A stretch of DNA of 50,208 nt from Candidatus Handelsmanbacteria bacterium (GCA_016867395.1 VGJS01000027.1:1-50208), one strand, 5' to 3'. Shown: positions 25,003 to 34,475, numbered from the stretch's first letter. The notes: generated by a model from the sequence alone, not told the origin. Program-made: numbers and translations.

Positions 25003-25040
25003 GCCAAGTAATAGTCCGACTTTTGCCACGACAAGCGGCG

Positions 25041-25063
25041 CGGGGATGACCCCGAAGGTTTTT
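25041..25063 (+). terminator. Weak terminator-like hairpin
   Basis: CGGGG-ATGA-CCCCG stem (25041-25054) followed by AAGG and TTTTT (25059-25063), just after the enolase-superfamily gene. The T run is offset by four bases, so efficiency is doubtful. Confidence 0.4.
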
Positions 25064-25129
25064 CCCGGGGGGCGGCTACGGAGGGAAGGATGCGGGAGGG
25101 ATGGCGTGGAGAGCGGGGCGAGCAGGGTG

Positions 25130-25177
25130 GCAAGTCCGCGCCTGGGGAAAACCCGGAGTGGGTCACTCCGCGACGCG
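25130..25177. repeat. 48-nt dispersed repeat, copy A (copy B at 35609-35656)
   Basis: Starts GCAAGTCCGCGCCTGG and ends CGACGCG; about 80 percent identical by eye to copy B, with the first 16 bases identical. Both copies lie between convergent genes. The neighbouring 90 bases upstream are purine-rich without recognisable coding. Confidence 0.75.
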
Positions 25178-25186
25178 CCTTGGAAG

Positions 25187-26581
25187 CTAGACGCAGCAAT
25201 ACGAGTAGAGCCGGGCGTTGTGCAGGTGGAAGCGCAGCCTGATGGGCCGCTGGCGCAGCGGTCCCAGGCTGGACTGCCCCTGCCAGCGCACCGGTGCCGC
25301 CACCGCATCCACCGACAAGGGCACGCAGTCCTCCAGCCCAAAGCCGGGCAGTGGCCGGCCCTCCTCGTCCAGACACTCCACCCCCACCTTCCCGTAGTCC
25401 GCCTTCAGGTTGAGCCGCAACTCCTCGCCCTCGGCACGCAGCAAGGTGGTCGTCAGCCGGCCCCCCTCGTAGCTGGCGCTCACCGAGGCAAAGCCATCCA
25501 CCCGCAGCCTGGCCAACCCGATGGACATGGTGCGCCGGTCCTGGTCCGAGGCGATGCGCGGGTCGAATTCGGCCGGCACCTTGTTGTGCCGCCGCGCCGT
25601 GCCCCGGTAGTAGATGAAGAGCTGGTCCCCTACCCGGATGGGCGGCGCCCCGGTGAGAAGCAACTGGAAGCGATCCCACTCCCCCACCTGCCCCAGATCC
25701 ACCAGCGGTTCCCCCGGGATCCGCGCCCAACCCTCCCCGTCGCGGCTGCTCAACAGTTGCAGGGCCTGGGTCTGAGTCACGGGCCCCTTGTCGAAGTGGG
25801 TGAGGATTCCCAAATACTGATCGCCGTACACGAAACCCGTGTTGTTGTACAGCCCTTCCTCGTCGTGTAACGCCGTCAAAAAGGGTTTGGGCGGCGTCCA
25901 GTGGACGAAATCCTCACTCCAGCTCAGGAGCCGGCTCGCCCCGCCCCGCAGGAAGGCCGCGTACCGCCCCCTCAGGGTGTCGATCATCAGGGACTGCGCG
26001 TCCCCCACCGGCCCCAGGTCCGCGGTGCCGGGCCGCGGGTGATAGTGGAACACCGGCTCCGGAGTGTGATGCCAATCCAGCCCATCGGGAGAGGTGGCCG
26101 TGTAGATGCCCGCCAGGGGTCCATCCCAGTCGTAGCTCGACCAGCCGATGGCCTTGTACCGGCGGGCCGGGTCCGGGTCGGCCGGGTCCTTGAGCATGGT
26201 CTCAAAGTGGTCCTGGCCTTCGTGGTGGGAAGCAGGGATGACGATGTTGTTCTCCACCGAACCCAAAGCCTCGTGCCGCTTGAGGGAAGGCCGCCACCAG
26301 TGGATGCCGTCCTCTGACAAAGCCAGGCACTGCACATGCCCCGCGCCGGGGGCATAGAAGCCGGCCATGTACCAGGCTTTGAAGAGTCCTTCCCTCTCGT
26401 CGTAGATCACCGCAGCGGTCATGCCCGGGTGCTGCTCCCAGGGCGCTTCCTGCTTTAGCACCGGATGAGCGCCGTGTTTCCGGGCCTGGTGGTACTGGCG
26501 GGTGATATTCTCGCGGCGCTCCACGTCGCGGAAATCGACGAAGAGCCTGGGCGTTGCGCTCAGCCGTCCGGGTTCGGCCAT
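25187..26581 (-). CDS. GH32/GH43-like five-bladed propeller glycosidase-type protein
   Basis: 464 aa, no signal peptide. Segments such as VIYDEREGLFKAWYMAGF, LALSEDGIHWWRPSL, IYTATSPDGLDWH, LLSWSEDFVHWTPP and LQLLSSRDGEGWARI show propeller blades of the beta-fructosidase/arabinanase clan, followed by a beta-sandwich C-terminus (about residue 370 on). The exact active-site triad of GH32 or GH43 was not identified, so catalysis is not proven; relatives are common in Planctomycetes-like genomes. Second gene after the solute-binding lipoprotein (3-nt gap), so it may handle a sugar captured by it. Confidence 0.65.
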   Translation of the reverse strand: MAEPGRLSATPRLFVDFRDVERRENITRQYHQARKHGAHPVLKQEAPWEQHPGMTAAVIYDEREGLFKAWYMAGFYAPGAGHVQCLALSEDGIHWWRPSLKRHEALGSVENNIVIPASHHEGQDHFETMLKDPADPDPARRYKAIGWSSYDWDGPLAGIYTATSPDGLDWHHTPEPVFHYHPRPGTADLGPVGDAQSLMIDTLRGRYAAFLRGGASRLLSWSEDFVHWTPPKPFLTALHDEEGLYNNTGFVYGDQYLGILTHFDKGPVTQTQALQLLSSRDGEGWARIPGEPLVDLGQVGEWDRFQLLLTGAPPIRVGDQLFIYYRGTARRHNKVPAEFDPRIASDQDRRTMSIGLARLRVDGFASVSASYEGGRLTTTLLRAEGEELRLNLKADYGKVGVECLDEEGRPLPGFGLEDCVPLSVDAVAAPVRWQGQSSLGPLRQRPIRLRFHLHNARLYSYCCV

Positions 26582-26584
26582 GAC

Positions 26585-28342
26585 TCAGTTCTGGGTCGGC
26601 CGCAGGTTGAGCAGCACCAAGAGCCAGGTCCGGCTCCAGTACGCACTGTTGATGTAGGGATTCTCCGCCGAAGGCCAGTTGGTCCAGTAGGTCTGGTTGT
26701 GGGCGATGCGGTGGGGCCACTGCACCAGCGGGATGGAGGGCAGCTCGGTTAGCCAGATGTCCATGAGCTGGCGGTACAGCTCCATCATCTCCGGCGAGTC
26801 CTCCGGCACCTGGCTCATGCGGTCGATCAGGGCGTCGAAACGCGGGTTTTTCCAGCGCCAGTACTGGTCGGCCGGCTCGCCGGTGGGCCGCACGAAGCGG
26901 CTGTGGTAGTGGCTCAGGGCAAAGTACGGATCGCGCAGGGAGCTGAAATTGCCGAAGAGAAAGGCCCGGGCCGTGCCCTGGGCCAGGCGGGTGGAGTAGT
27001 CCGAGGTCATGCGGAAGGAGGCGTCGAAGCCGGCCTTTTTGAGCTGGGCGACCAACACCGGGGTCAGGTCCTGGAAGTGGGAAAAGATGTCGATGACGAA
27101 GTTAAAGGGCTTGCCTTCTTTCTCCCAGAACCCCTCTCCCTGCCGGGTCCAGCCCTTGCGGCGCAGGATCTGAGCGCTTTCCTCCAGGTCGAAAACCCCC
27201 ACCTCGTGGCGGGCCGCCAACTCCAGGCCGGGGGCGAAGTACTTCTTCATCTGCGGCACCTCGGGCAGGGGCAGCACGGTCCAGTCCCCCGAGTTCTGCC
27301 AGCCGATCTCCACCAGTTGCTGGCGGTCGATGGCGTAGCCGATGGCCCGGCGGATCTCCGGGTCGCTGAAAGGCTCCTCCAGGTCATTGAAACCCAGGGA
27401 GATGGGCCACCAGGTGATGTAGCTGTACGGGGGCTTGCGGCCGGTCCAGGTGATGACATTGGGGTTCTGCTCCAGCACCGAGGTGATGTTGGAGGGCCGC
27501 AGCTCAGCGCTGGTGTCCAGGGTGTTGGCGATCAGGTTCTGCACCCGCTTGGCTTCATCCATGTACGGCAGGTAGATCAGGCGCTCCACCTGGGGCAAAG
27601 GGTGGAACCCCAGCTGGGCCGCCCACCAGTCCGGCCGCAAGTCCCAGATGCGCTGCGCCGGCTCCGACAGGGCGAGGCAATAGGGGCCAGTAATCACCGG
27701 CCAGCCCTTGCTCATCTCGAAATTGGCAAAGACCTTCGGGTCCTGCCCCTGCCAGATGTGGGCCGGCACGATGGGCAGCCCCTGGTCGCCGCTGTGGATG
27801 AAGTAATTGTACAGGAAGCGCGGATTGGGGGAGGTCAGGGTGATGCGGGCCAGGTACTCGTCGACAGCTACCACTTCTTTTACCCAGGTGGCCATCTCCG
27901 TCGAGTAGAGTAGTTCCGGGGCATGGGCCTTGAGCATGTCGATGGTGAAAACCAGGTCGCGCGCAGTCCAGGGCTGGCCATCGCTCCACTTCACCCCTTT
28001 GCGGATCTGGATATCGACCTGGGTGTAGTCGGCGTTGAAGCGAAAGCTCTCGCCGATCCAGGGAATGGGCTGGGCGTTTTCCTGGTACGCGTTGAAGAAG
28101 AAGAGAGGCTCGTAGAGGAAGTTGTACCCGATGCGGGATATGCCCCCAGGCACAAAAGGGTTGAAGGCGTCGTAGTCGACGATCTGGCCGGCGCAGGTGT
28201 TGGGCTCGATGCAGTCCATGACCAGGGTGCGGTTGCGTGGCACATCCTTCAGTCCCCGCGTAGGAGCAGGGGCGTTTTTCTCGGGCTGCCCGCCGCAGGC
28301 CAGCAGGCAGGCGGAGGCCAGCGTCAACAGAAGGTACTTCAC
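26585..28342 (-). CDS. ABC transporter solute-binding lipoprotein (family 5)
   Basis: 585 aa from GTG 28342, with AAGGAG 7 nt upstream; an ATG 33 nt earlier gives an unlikely N-terminus. The signal peptide with lipobox (LLTLASACLLAC, Cys about 16) marks a lipoprotein on the outer face of the membrane. The body is SBP_bac_5: YEPLFFFNAYQENAQPIPWI, VKWSDGQPWTARDLVFTIDM and IGYAIDRQQLVEIGW are all typical of peptide/oligosaccharide-binding proteins. No permease or ATPase genes lie nearby, so it must borrow a transporter encoded elsewhere. Co-transcribed between MTA phosphorylase and the propeller glycosidase-like gene. Confidence 0.85.
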   Translation of the reverse strand: MKYLLLTLASACLLACGGQPEKNAPAPTRGLKDVPRNRTLVMDCIEPNTCAGQIVDYDAFNPFVPGGISRIGYNFLYEPLFFFNAYQENAQPIPWIGESFRFNADYTQVDIQIRKGVKWSDGQPWTARDLVFTIDMLKAHAPELLYSTEMATWVKEVVAVDEYLARITLTSPNPRFLYNYFIHSGDQGLPIVPAHIWQGQDPKVFANFEMSKGWPVITGPYCLALSEPAQRIWDLRPDWWAAQLGFHPLPQVERLIYLPYMDEAKRVQNLIANTLDTSAELRPSNITSVLEQNPNVITWTGRKPPYSYITWWPISLGFNDLEEPFSDPEIRRAIGYAIDRQQLVEIGWQNSGDWTVLPLPEVPQMKKYFAPGLELAARHEVGVFDLEESAQILRRKGWTRQGEGFWEKEGKPFNFVIDIFSHFQDLTPVLVAQLKKAGFDASFRMTSDYSTRLAQGTARAFLFGNFSSLRDPYFALSHYHSRFVRPTGEPADQYWRWKNPRFDALIDRMSQVPEDSPEMMELYRQLMDIWLTELPSIPLVQWPHRIAHNQTYWTNWPSAENPYINSAYWSRTWLLVLLNLRPTQN

Positions 28343-28358
28343 AGCCGCGCTCCTTTTT

Positions 28359-29237
28359 TCAAAGGTACTTTCCATACAACAATCCCAGCCGTTCTTTCAC
28401 CCTCGTCGGGATCGCTTCCCGCGCGGTGATGATGGCGAAGCGGGCGGCGCTCAGGCACTTGCAGTCCGAGGTGGCCGGCAGCAGGCGGGCCACCTCGGCC
28501 ACCGTGGCGTTGGCGAGGGCGGCGTTGGCCTTGAGAATGGCCAGCACCGCCTCCACGGACACGTCCTCCTCGGTCTCGTGCCAGCAGTCGTAGTCCGTGC
28601 CCATGGCCAGCATGGCGTAGCACATCTCGGCCTCCCGGGCCAGCTTGGCCTCGGGCAGGGCAGTCATGCCGATCACTGAGGCGCCCACCTCGCGCCGGTA
28701 GAAGTGGGACTCGGCCCGTGTGGAGAACTGCGGCCCCTCCATGCAGATGTACACCCCCCCCTCGTGGACCGTGGCCCCCTTGGCGCGGGCAGCGCGGGCG
28801 ACGATCTGCCCCAGTTCCTCGCAGAAGGGATCGGCGAAACCCACGTGGCCGGCGATCCCGTCGCCGAAAAAGGTGGAGGCCCGCACCCCGCGGGTGCGGT
28901 CGAAGAGCTGGTCGGGCACCACCATGTCCCCTGGTTTGATGTGCTCTTTCATGATCCCCACCGCGCTGACCGCCAGCACGTGGGTGACACCCAACTGTTT
29001 GAGGGCGTGGATATTGGCCCGGTAGTTCACCTCCGAGGGCAGGAGCCGGTGCGCCCGGCCGTGGCGGGGCAGGAAGAGGACCTGCCGGCCGCTGATCCGC
29101 GCCTCGACCACCAGGTCCGAGGGCCGGCCAAAGGGGGTGCCCAGGGAATGCTCCTGTACCACCTCCACCCTTTCCATTTGGTACACCCCCGACCCGCCGA
29201 TCACCCCCATCACGACTGCCTTTGTTTCTTCCGCCAT
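28359..29237 (-). CDS. mtnP: S-methyl-5'-thioadenosine phosphorylase
   Basis: 292 aa from ATG 29237 (AAAGGAC upstream; the open frame extends further). VIGGSGVYQM (phosphate-binding Gly loop), LPRHGRAHRLLPSEVNYRAN and GMTALPEAKLAREAEMCYAM are diagnostic of PNP/MTA phosphorylase family 2, with TEEDVS-type substrate residues after. It splits methylthioadenosine to adenine and 5-methylthioribose-1-phosphate for methionine salvage. No other salvage genes are nearby. It is first in a run with the solute-binding protein (16-nt gap) and shares a 61-bp region with the divergent nuclease-helicase. Confidence 0.92.
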   Translation of the reverse strand: MAEETKAVVMGVIGGSGVYQMERVEVVQEHSLGTPFGRPSDLVVEARISGRQVLFLPRHGRAHRLLPSEVNYRANIHALKQLGVTHVLAVSAVGIMKEHIKPGDMVVPDQLFDRTRGVRASTFFGDGIAGHVGFADPFCEELGQIVARAARAKGATVHEGGVYICMEGPQFSTRAESHFYRREVGASVIGMTALPEAKLAREAEMCYAMLAMGTDYDCWHETEEDVSVEAVLAILKANAALANATVAEVARLLPATSDCKCLSAARFAIITAREAIPTRVKERLGLLYGKYL

Positions 29238-29298
29238 CTGTCCTTTCTCCTGAGAAAGTGCCCAAAGATAATACTTATATTTGCCCAATCCAACGCTT

Positions 29299-31650
29299 AT
29301 GACCCCCCCACTGCTCACACTCGCCGTCCGCGACCTGGTCGCCTTTGCCCTGCGCTCGGGCAACCTCGAGAAAGGAGGCTTCGGGAGTCCGGACCGTGCC
29401 GCCGAAGGCACCCGGCGCCACCAGCAGGTGCAGCGCTCTCGCCCCCCCGCCTACCAAAGCGAGGTGCCCATCTCGCACCTGGTGGAGACCGAGGATTTCG
29501 CCCTGGTAGTCAGCGGCCGCATCGACGGCCTGCTGGTCGAGGAGGAGCAGGTGCTCATCGAGGAGATCAAGACCACCTACACCGCCCTCGACGAGTTGGG
29601 GGAAAACCCCCACCACTGGGCCCAGGCCAAGATCTACGCCCATTTCTTCGCCGACCAGCACGAGCTGGACCAGATCCAGGTCCAGCTGACCTACGTTCAT
29701 CTGGACACTGGCAAGCTGAAAGAGGAGTGCCGCCCCTGCCAGGCCGCCGAACTGGCCGCGTTCTTCCAGGCGCTGTTAGAGCGGTACCTGCGCTGGATGA
29801 AACAGTACCTGGCCTGGTGCAGCCAGCGCGACCTGTCCATCCAACAGCTCCAGTTCCCCTTTCCAGACTTTCGCCGGGGCCAGAACACCCTGATGGGCGC
29901 CGCCTTCCGCGCCATCGAGGGCCAGGGCCGGCTCTTCGCCCGGGCTCCCACCGGCATCGGCAAGACCATCTCCACCCTCTTTCCCGCCCTCAAAGCCCTG
30001 GGCGCTGGGCACGTGGCCAAGATCTTTTACTTGACCGCCAAGACCAGCGGCCGGGCCATCGCCGAGAAGGCCGTCGCCGACCTGCGCACCGCGGGCCTTC
30101 GGTGCAAGAACCTCACCCTCACCGCCCGCGAGCGGATCTGCTTCAACGCCCGCGAGGGCCATCCCTGCGACGTGCAGCAATGCGAGTATGCCCTCGGCTA
30201 CTACGACCGCGTCGAGGGGGCCTTGGAGGAACTCTTCTCCCACGACGCCATCCCCCGGACCTGGGTCGAGGAGGTGGCGCGCAAACACCGGGTCTGCCCC
30301 TTTGAACTGTCGCTGGACATATCGCTGTGGGCCGACGTGATCATCTGCGACTACAACTATGCCTTTGACCCGCGCGCATACCTCAAGCGCTTTTTCTTTG
30401 AGGAGGGCGGGCAGTACGCCTTTCTCATCGACGAGGCCCACAACCTGGTGGACCGGGCCCGGGAGATGTTTTCCGCCGCACTGAGCCACCTGACCATCGC
30501 CGGCCTGCGCCGCCGGATCAAGAAGGAGCACCCCGGCCTTAAACGCGCCCTCAAGGGGATCGACGAATATCTGACCGGGGCCGCCCAGCGCTGCGCCGAA
30601 CTGGGACAGCCCTGGGTGGAGCGGGAGCTGCCCCACGACCTGATGCCGCTGCTGCCCGATTTTCTCGAAAGGGCCGAGCAGGCCCTGATCCGCGACTTGG
30701 ACGCCCCCTATCGCGAGGAATTGATCGAGCTCTATTTTGAGGTGCTGGGCTTCCAGCGCATCGCCGCGCTCTTCGGCCCCAACTACGCCACCTATGCCGA
30801 GCCAAATCGGAAAGATCTGCGCCTCAAGCTCTTCTGCATGGACCCTGCCCCCCAGTTGCGCGAGGCCCTGCGGCGGGGCGCCTCGGCCGTCTTTTTCTCC
30901 GCCACCCTCACCCCCCTCGAATACTTCCGCCAGGTCCTGGGCGGCGAAGAGGAGGATGCCCTGCTCGACCTGGAATCCCCCTTCCCGGCCGAGCATTTTC
31001 AGCTCTTGCTGGCAGACCACCTCGACACCTCGTACAAGGGCCGGGGCCAGAGCTTCGACAAGGTGGCCGAGTCCATCGCCGCCCTCATCAGCCAGCACTC
31101 CGGCAATTACCTGGCCTTCTTCCCCTCCTACCAGTACCTGCAGGAGGTGTCCAGCCGTTTCCACACAGCCCACCCGGACGTGGAGATCCTGGTGCAGAAC
31201 AGCGGCATGAATGAGCGACAGCGGGAGGAATTCCTGGCGGTCTTCGACGCTGAGAACCCCGACACCCTGGTGGGCTTTGCGGTGATGGGCGGGGTCTTCG
31301 GCGAGGGCATCGATCTGGTGGGCGAGCGACTAGTAGGGGCCATCGTGGTGGGGGTGGGCCTGCCCCAGGTCTGCCTGGAGCGCGAATTGGTGCGGGCGTA
31401 CTACGACGAGCAGGGATTGGCCGGCTTCGACTTCTCCTATACCTATCCGGGCATGAACCGGGTGCTACAAGCGGCTGGCCGGGTGATCCGCTCCCCGCAG
31501 GACCGGGGTCTGGTCCTGTTGGTGGACCGCCGCTTCGGTTGGACCAACTACCGCCGCCTCTTCCCCCCCCACTGGCAGAACCTGAGCGCGGCCCGCACCC
31601 CGGAGCACATCAGCCTGAAGGCCAAGCGCTTCTGGAATCCGCCGGCCTGA
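29299..31650 (+). CDS. Cas4-like nuclease fused to XPD/DinG-type Fe-S helicase
   Basis: 783 aa from ATG 29299 (an in-frame TTG at 29281 is an alternative). Residues about 1-150 are a PD-(D/E)xK nuclease domain: VVSGRIDG (Asp), IEEIKTT (E-x-K), then HWAQAKIYAHFF (QxxxY motif), as in Cas4/RecB. The helicase has Walker A ARAPTGIGKT near 214, DEAH at 378-381 and C-terminal motif VLQAAGRVIRSPQDRG. Four cysteines C281, C290, C295 and C333 fit the XPD Fe-S cluster. Such SF2 5'-3' helicases act in DNA repair or damage tolerance. No CRISPR array or cas genes are nearby. Its 3' end overlaps the MFS gene by 41 bp. Confidence 0.85.
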   Translation: MTPPLLTLAVRDLVAFALRSGNLEKGGFGSPDRAAEGTRRHQQVQRSRPPAYQSEVPISHLVETEDFALVVSGRIDGLLVEEEQVLIEEIKTTYTALDELGENPHHWAQAKIYAHFFADQHELDQIQVQLTYVHLDTGKLKEECRPCQAAELAAFFQALLERYLRWMKQYLAWCSQRDLSIQQLQFPFPDFRRGQNTLMGAAFRAIEGQGRLFARAPTGIGKTISTLFPALKALGAGHVAKIFYLTAKTSGRAIAEKAVADLRTAGLRCKNLTLTARERICFNAREGHPCDVQQCEYALGYYDRVEGALEELFSHDAIPRTWVEEVARKHRVCPFELSLDISLWADVIICDYNYAFDPRAYLKRFFFEEGGQYAFLIDEAHNLVDRAREMFSAALSHLTIAGLRRRIKKEHPGLKRALKGIDEYLTGAAQRCAELGQPWVERELPHDLMPLLPDFLERAEQALIRDLDAPYREELIELYFEVLGFQRIAALFGPNYATYAEPNRKDLRLKLFCMDPAPQLREALRRGASAVFFSATLTPLEYFRQVLGGEEEDALLDLESPFPAEHFQLLLADHLDTSYKGRGQSFDKVAESIAALISQHSGNYLAFFPSYQYLQEVSSRFHTAHPDVEILVQNSGMNERQREEFLAVFDAENPDTLVGFAVMGGVFGEGIDLVGERLVGAIVVGVGLPQVCLERELVRAYYDEQGLAGFDFSYTYPGMNRVLQAAGRVIRSPQDRGLVLLVDRRFGWTNYRRLFPPHWQNLSAARTPEHISLKAKRFWNPPA

Positions 31651-32812
31651 GCCGCAGTCTCAACTCGAACCAGACCACCACCGCCAAAGCCGCCAACAGC
31701 ACCGGGATGGTCCCCCGGTTCAACGCCTCCCAGCCCACCTGTTCCTCCAGCGGCCCGCAACTCAGCGTGCTCAGCACCAGGGACCCGTACACGGCGAAGT
31801 CGTTGAGGGCCTGCACCCTTGTGCGCTCCCAGGGCTCGTAGGTGGTGGTCAAAAGGGCGGTGGCGCTGACAAAGAGAAAATTCCAGCCCACCCCCAGCAA
31901 GGTCAGGCCCACCAGGAAGTACTCCAGTCCCAGGCCGCTAACCCCCACCCCAGCCGCCCCCAGCAAGAGCACCAGCCCGGCCAGCATCATTCGGATCTCG
32001 CCGAAGCGGCCGATCAGGTGCCCGGTGAAGAAAGCCGGCACGTACATGCCCAGTACATGCCACTGTATCACCTGCGCGGTGTCGGCAAAGGGGTGATGGT
32101 GCCGGCCCATGCACAGAGGGGTGGCGTTCATCAGCAGCGACATGATAAACCAGGCCAGCACCCCCCCGAACAGGGCCAGCATACAGGCGGGCTGCCGGGC
32201 GATCTGCCAGAGGGGCCGACCTTCGCGGGCCTGTTCCCCGGCCGAGGGCAGGGGCAGATGCACCAGCAGGATGAAGCCCAGGCTCAGGAGCTGTAGGATC
32301 AGGATGCAGGCAAAAGGCCCGGCAAAGGGCTCGTCCCAGGACCATTCCCTCGACCACACCGCCAGCAGCGACCCCAGCAGGGCCGCCACGATGCCTCCCC
32401 CCATTACCAGGGAGATGGCCCGGCTCTTGAGGTGGGTGTCTACCGCCTCGGCCGCGGCAAAGCGGTAATAGGTGGCAAAGCCGCCGGCCACCCCCACGCC
32501 CGCGGCGCCCGCGCACAACATCCAGAAATCGGCCCGCAATACCCCGGCAAGGGCCAGGGCCGCGCCCAGGGCGCCCAACACCGCGCCCAGCGAGAAACCC
32601 AGGCGCCGGCCCCGCCGCCGCATGAGCCGGGCCGCCGGCACCGCCGCCAGCATGGTGCCGACCGGCACCAGGGCCAGGGGCAGAGTGTCCAGCCCGGGGC
32701 TGGGCGCCATCTGCCGGCCCAGCAGGGCCATGACCGTCAGCATGATCACGGTGGTGGTGCGGGTGCAGGACTCGCTGGCGAAGAGCAGGAGGAGATTGGG
32801 GTAAGGATTCAA
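31610..32812 (-). CDS. MFS transporter
   Basis: 400 aa from TTG 32812, chosen because the first helix (YPNLLLLFASESCTRTTTVIMLTVMALL) begins there; the frame is open upstream across the promoter of the divergent gene. About 12 helices, with the MFS loop motif LMRRRGRRLGF between helices 2 and 3. The start is uncertain: no clear ribosome site (GGGGAGA is about 16 nt away). Substrate unknown; drug or organic-acid efflux or uptake are all possible. Convergent with, and overlapping, the nuclease-helicase. Confidence 0.75.
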   Translation of the reverse strand: MNPYPNLLLLFASESCTRTTTVIMLTVMALLGRQMAPSPGLDTLPLALVPVGTMLAAVPAARLMRRRGRRLGFSLGAVLGALGAALALAGVLRADFWMLCAGAAGVGVAGGFATYYRFAAAEAVDTHLKSRAISLVMGGGIVAALLGSLLAVWSREWSWDEPFAGPFACILILQLLSLGFILLVHLPLPSAGEQAREGRPLWQIARQPACMLALFGGVLAWFIMSLLMNATPLCMGRHHHPFADTAQVIQWHVLGMYVPAFFTGHLIGRFGEIRMMLAGLVLLLGAAGVGVSGLGLEYFLVGLTLLGVGWNFLFVSATALLTTTYEPWERTRVQALNDFAVYGSLVLSTLSCGPLEEQVGWEALNRGTIPVLLAALAVVVWFELRLRLRPADSRSAWPSG

Positions 32813-32856
32813 GGCAGAGGGATCTCCCCAGGGTTGGCGGTGGCCCCAAATATAAC

Positions 32857-32885
32857 TTGACCGCCACTGTTCGGCGCGGTATCGT
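32857..32885 (+). promoter_or_regulatory. Sigma-70-type promoter of the nitrile hydratase locus
   Basis: TTGACC (32857-32862), 17-bp spacer, TATCGT (32880-32885). The expected start near 32892 leaves AGGAGGG (32916-32922) as the ribosome site for the ORF at 32930. This is the only recognisable promoter for the whole locus and still stands upstream of the dead first gene. Confidence 0.6.
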
Positions 32886-32929
32886 ATCTGCCCAAGCAGC
32901 ACCATACTTGTCAGCAGGAGGGATGAGTC

Positions 32930-33820
32930 ATGGCGGGCATGGGCAGAGCGGCGATTCTGGACCATGTCAAAAGGCAGATCACCATTGCCGAGGTGCCGGT
33001 CCTCGACCCTGGAACAGGGGAGGTCCTGGTGCGCCAGAGCATGTGCGTATTCTGCGGGACCGATGTCCACATGTTTTAGGGGCACTTCCCCAATACCCGC
33101 TTCCCCCTGGTCCTGGGACACGAGATCCTCGGGCACATCGAGCGCCTGGGAAAAGGCGTCGCCGCCGATTACATGGGCGAGCCGGTAGCCGAGGGCGACC
33201 TAGTGGCCGTGGTGTTGGGCGTGGCCTGCGGTGCTTGTTATTTCTGCGCCGTGCTGCGGGAGCCGGGCCTGTGCGCCCAGGGCGCGGCCCGCGCAGCCGG
33301 CGTCCACCAGACCATCGTCGGCGGCGCCCCGGCCTCGCGCCTGGAGCTGGCCGAGGAGTTCGTGGCTGACCTGACCATCGACATCGAGAAGGTACCCGAT
33401 TCGGCCGAGCGCATCGCCTTGGTGAAGGAGGCCACGCCGGGGGTGTACGGGCCGGACGCGTTGTTCGAATGTACTGGCGTGCCCCAGTCTCTTCCCAAGA
33501 GCATCCGGATGCTCCGGCGGGGCGGCACCTACGTCGAGAGCGGCCACTTCACCAATGCCGGGGATGTCACCCTCAACCCCCACTTTCACTTCGTCCGCAA
33601 CCACATCACCCTGGTCGGGGTCTGGGTCAGTTCCCTATCCCATTTTGTGCGAGGCGGGCCCATTCTCGAATCGGGCCGCTATCCTTTTGAAAAGATGGTC
33701 TCCCACCGCCTGCCCCTGGAGGGGCGGGGCGATGCCATCCAGCCCCTCTCGACCAATCACCGCCTCAATAAGGTGGAGGCCCGCAAGATCGCCATCCTCG
33801 CCCATCCCAAGGAGTCCTGA
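32930..33820 (+). pseudogene. Zinc-dependent alcohol dehydrogenase, broken by a stop and a deletion
   Basis: Starts MAGMGRAAILDHVKRQITI with catalytic FCGTD (Cys) near residue 43, then an in-frame TAG at 33077 (codon 50), then GHFPNTRFPLVLGHEILGHIE with the usual zinc His/Glu. The structural zinc lobe begins (CGACYFC....C). The frame then jumps to a stretch near the end of the Rossmann domain (ALFECTGVPQSLPKSIRMLRRGG). About 80 residues, including the nucleotide-binding GxGxxG, are missing. Both defects argue for loss of function. The ADH may once have belonged to the nitrile hydratase operon, whose beta gene starts 1 nt after its stop. Confidence 0.85.
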
Positions 33821-33821
33821 G

Positions 33822-34475
33822 ATGGACGGCATCCACGACCTGGGGGGCATGCAGAGCTTTGGCCCGATCCGGCGCGAGGTAGGGGAACCGGTCTTTCATG
33901 AGGAGTGGGAAGGACGGCTCTACGCCATGCGGATGGCCACCCGGTTGCAAAATCCGGGCAACCTGCGCCCCCACATCGAGCGGATGGCGCCGGGCCAGTA
34001 TCTTAACTCCTCTTACTATGAGAAATGGTTACACGCCTGGACCCAGATCCTTGTGCAAAACGGCGTGCTGACCGAGGAGGAGTTGCGGGACCGCGAGGCA
34101 GCGCTCGCCGCCGACACTGGCACCCCCCTGCCCCGGCGCGAAGACCCGCACCAGGCCCGCCAGGCCCTGGAGCGGCTGCGCCAACCTCAACCCCTCCAGC
34201 GAGCAGCGACCTCTCAACCCCGCTTCCGCGTCGGCGATCTGGTGCAGACCCGCCATTTCCACCCGCCCGGCCACACCCGCCTACCCCGGTATGCACGCGG
34301 CCGGCAGGGCGCAGTGGTGAAGTTCTACGGCTTTCATGACTACCCCGACGAAGACGCCGCGCCCCGGGTCCAGCCCCTGTACGCCGTGCGCTTCGCCGCC
34401 CGGGAGTTGTGGGGCGAATCCGCCGAACTAGACAGCGCCGTGTACCTGGATATTTGGGAGAACTACTTAGAATGA
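33822..34475 (+). CDS. nthB: Nitrile hydratase beta subunit
   Basis: 217 aa. The classic N-terminus [16 protein letters not shown], then [16 protein letters not shown], a variable middle ([11 protein letters not shown]) and a C-terminal SH3-like barrel ([33 protein letters not shown]). With the alpha subunit it forms the enzyme that hydrates nitriles to amides. Length is normal for the family. Its TGA overlaps the ATG of the alpha gene (ATGA). Confidence 0.93.
   Translation: MDGIHDLGGMQSFGPIRREVGEPVFHEEWEGRLYAMRMATRLQNPGNLRPHIERMAPGQYLNSSYYEKWLHAWTQILVQNGVLTEEELRDREAALAADTGTPLPRREDPHQARQALERLRQPQPLQRAATSQPRFRVGDLVQTRHFHPPGHTRLPRYARGRQGAVVKFYGFHDYPDEDAAPRVQPLYAVRFAARELWGESAELDSAVYLDIWENYLE

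Noticed and set aside
23074..25341. 755-aa minus-strand ORF across the enolase and DUF455 genes
   Set aside because: It is a shadow of two better-supported genes and has biased Arg/Pro/His composition without domains.
29299..31650. CRISPR-Cas locus suggested by the Cas4-like domain
   Set aside because: No repeats with regular spacing and no other cas gene were seen; the domain belongs to a helicase fusion.
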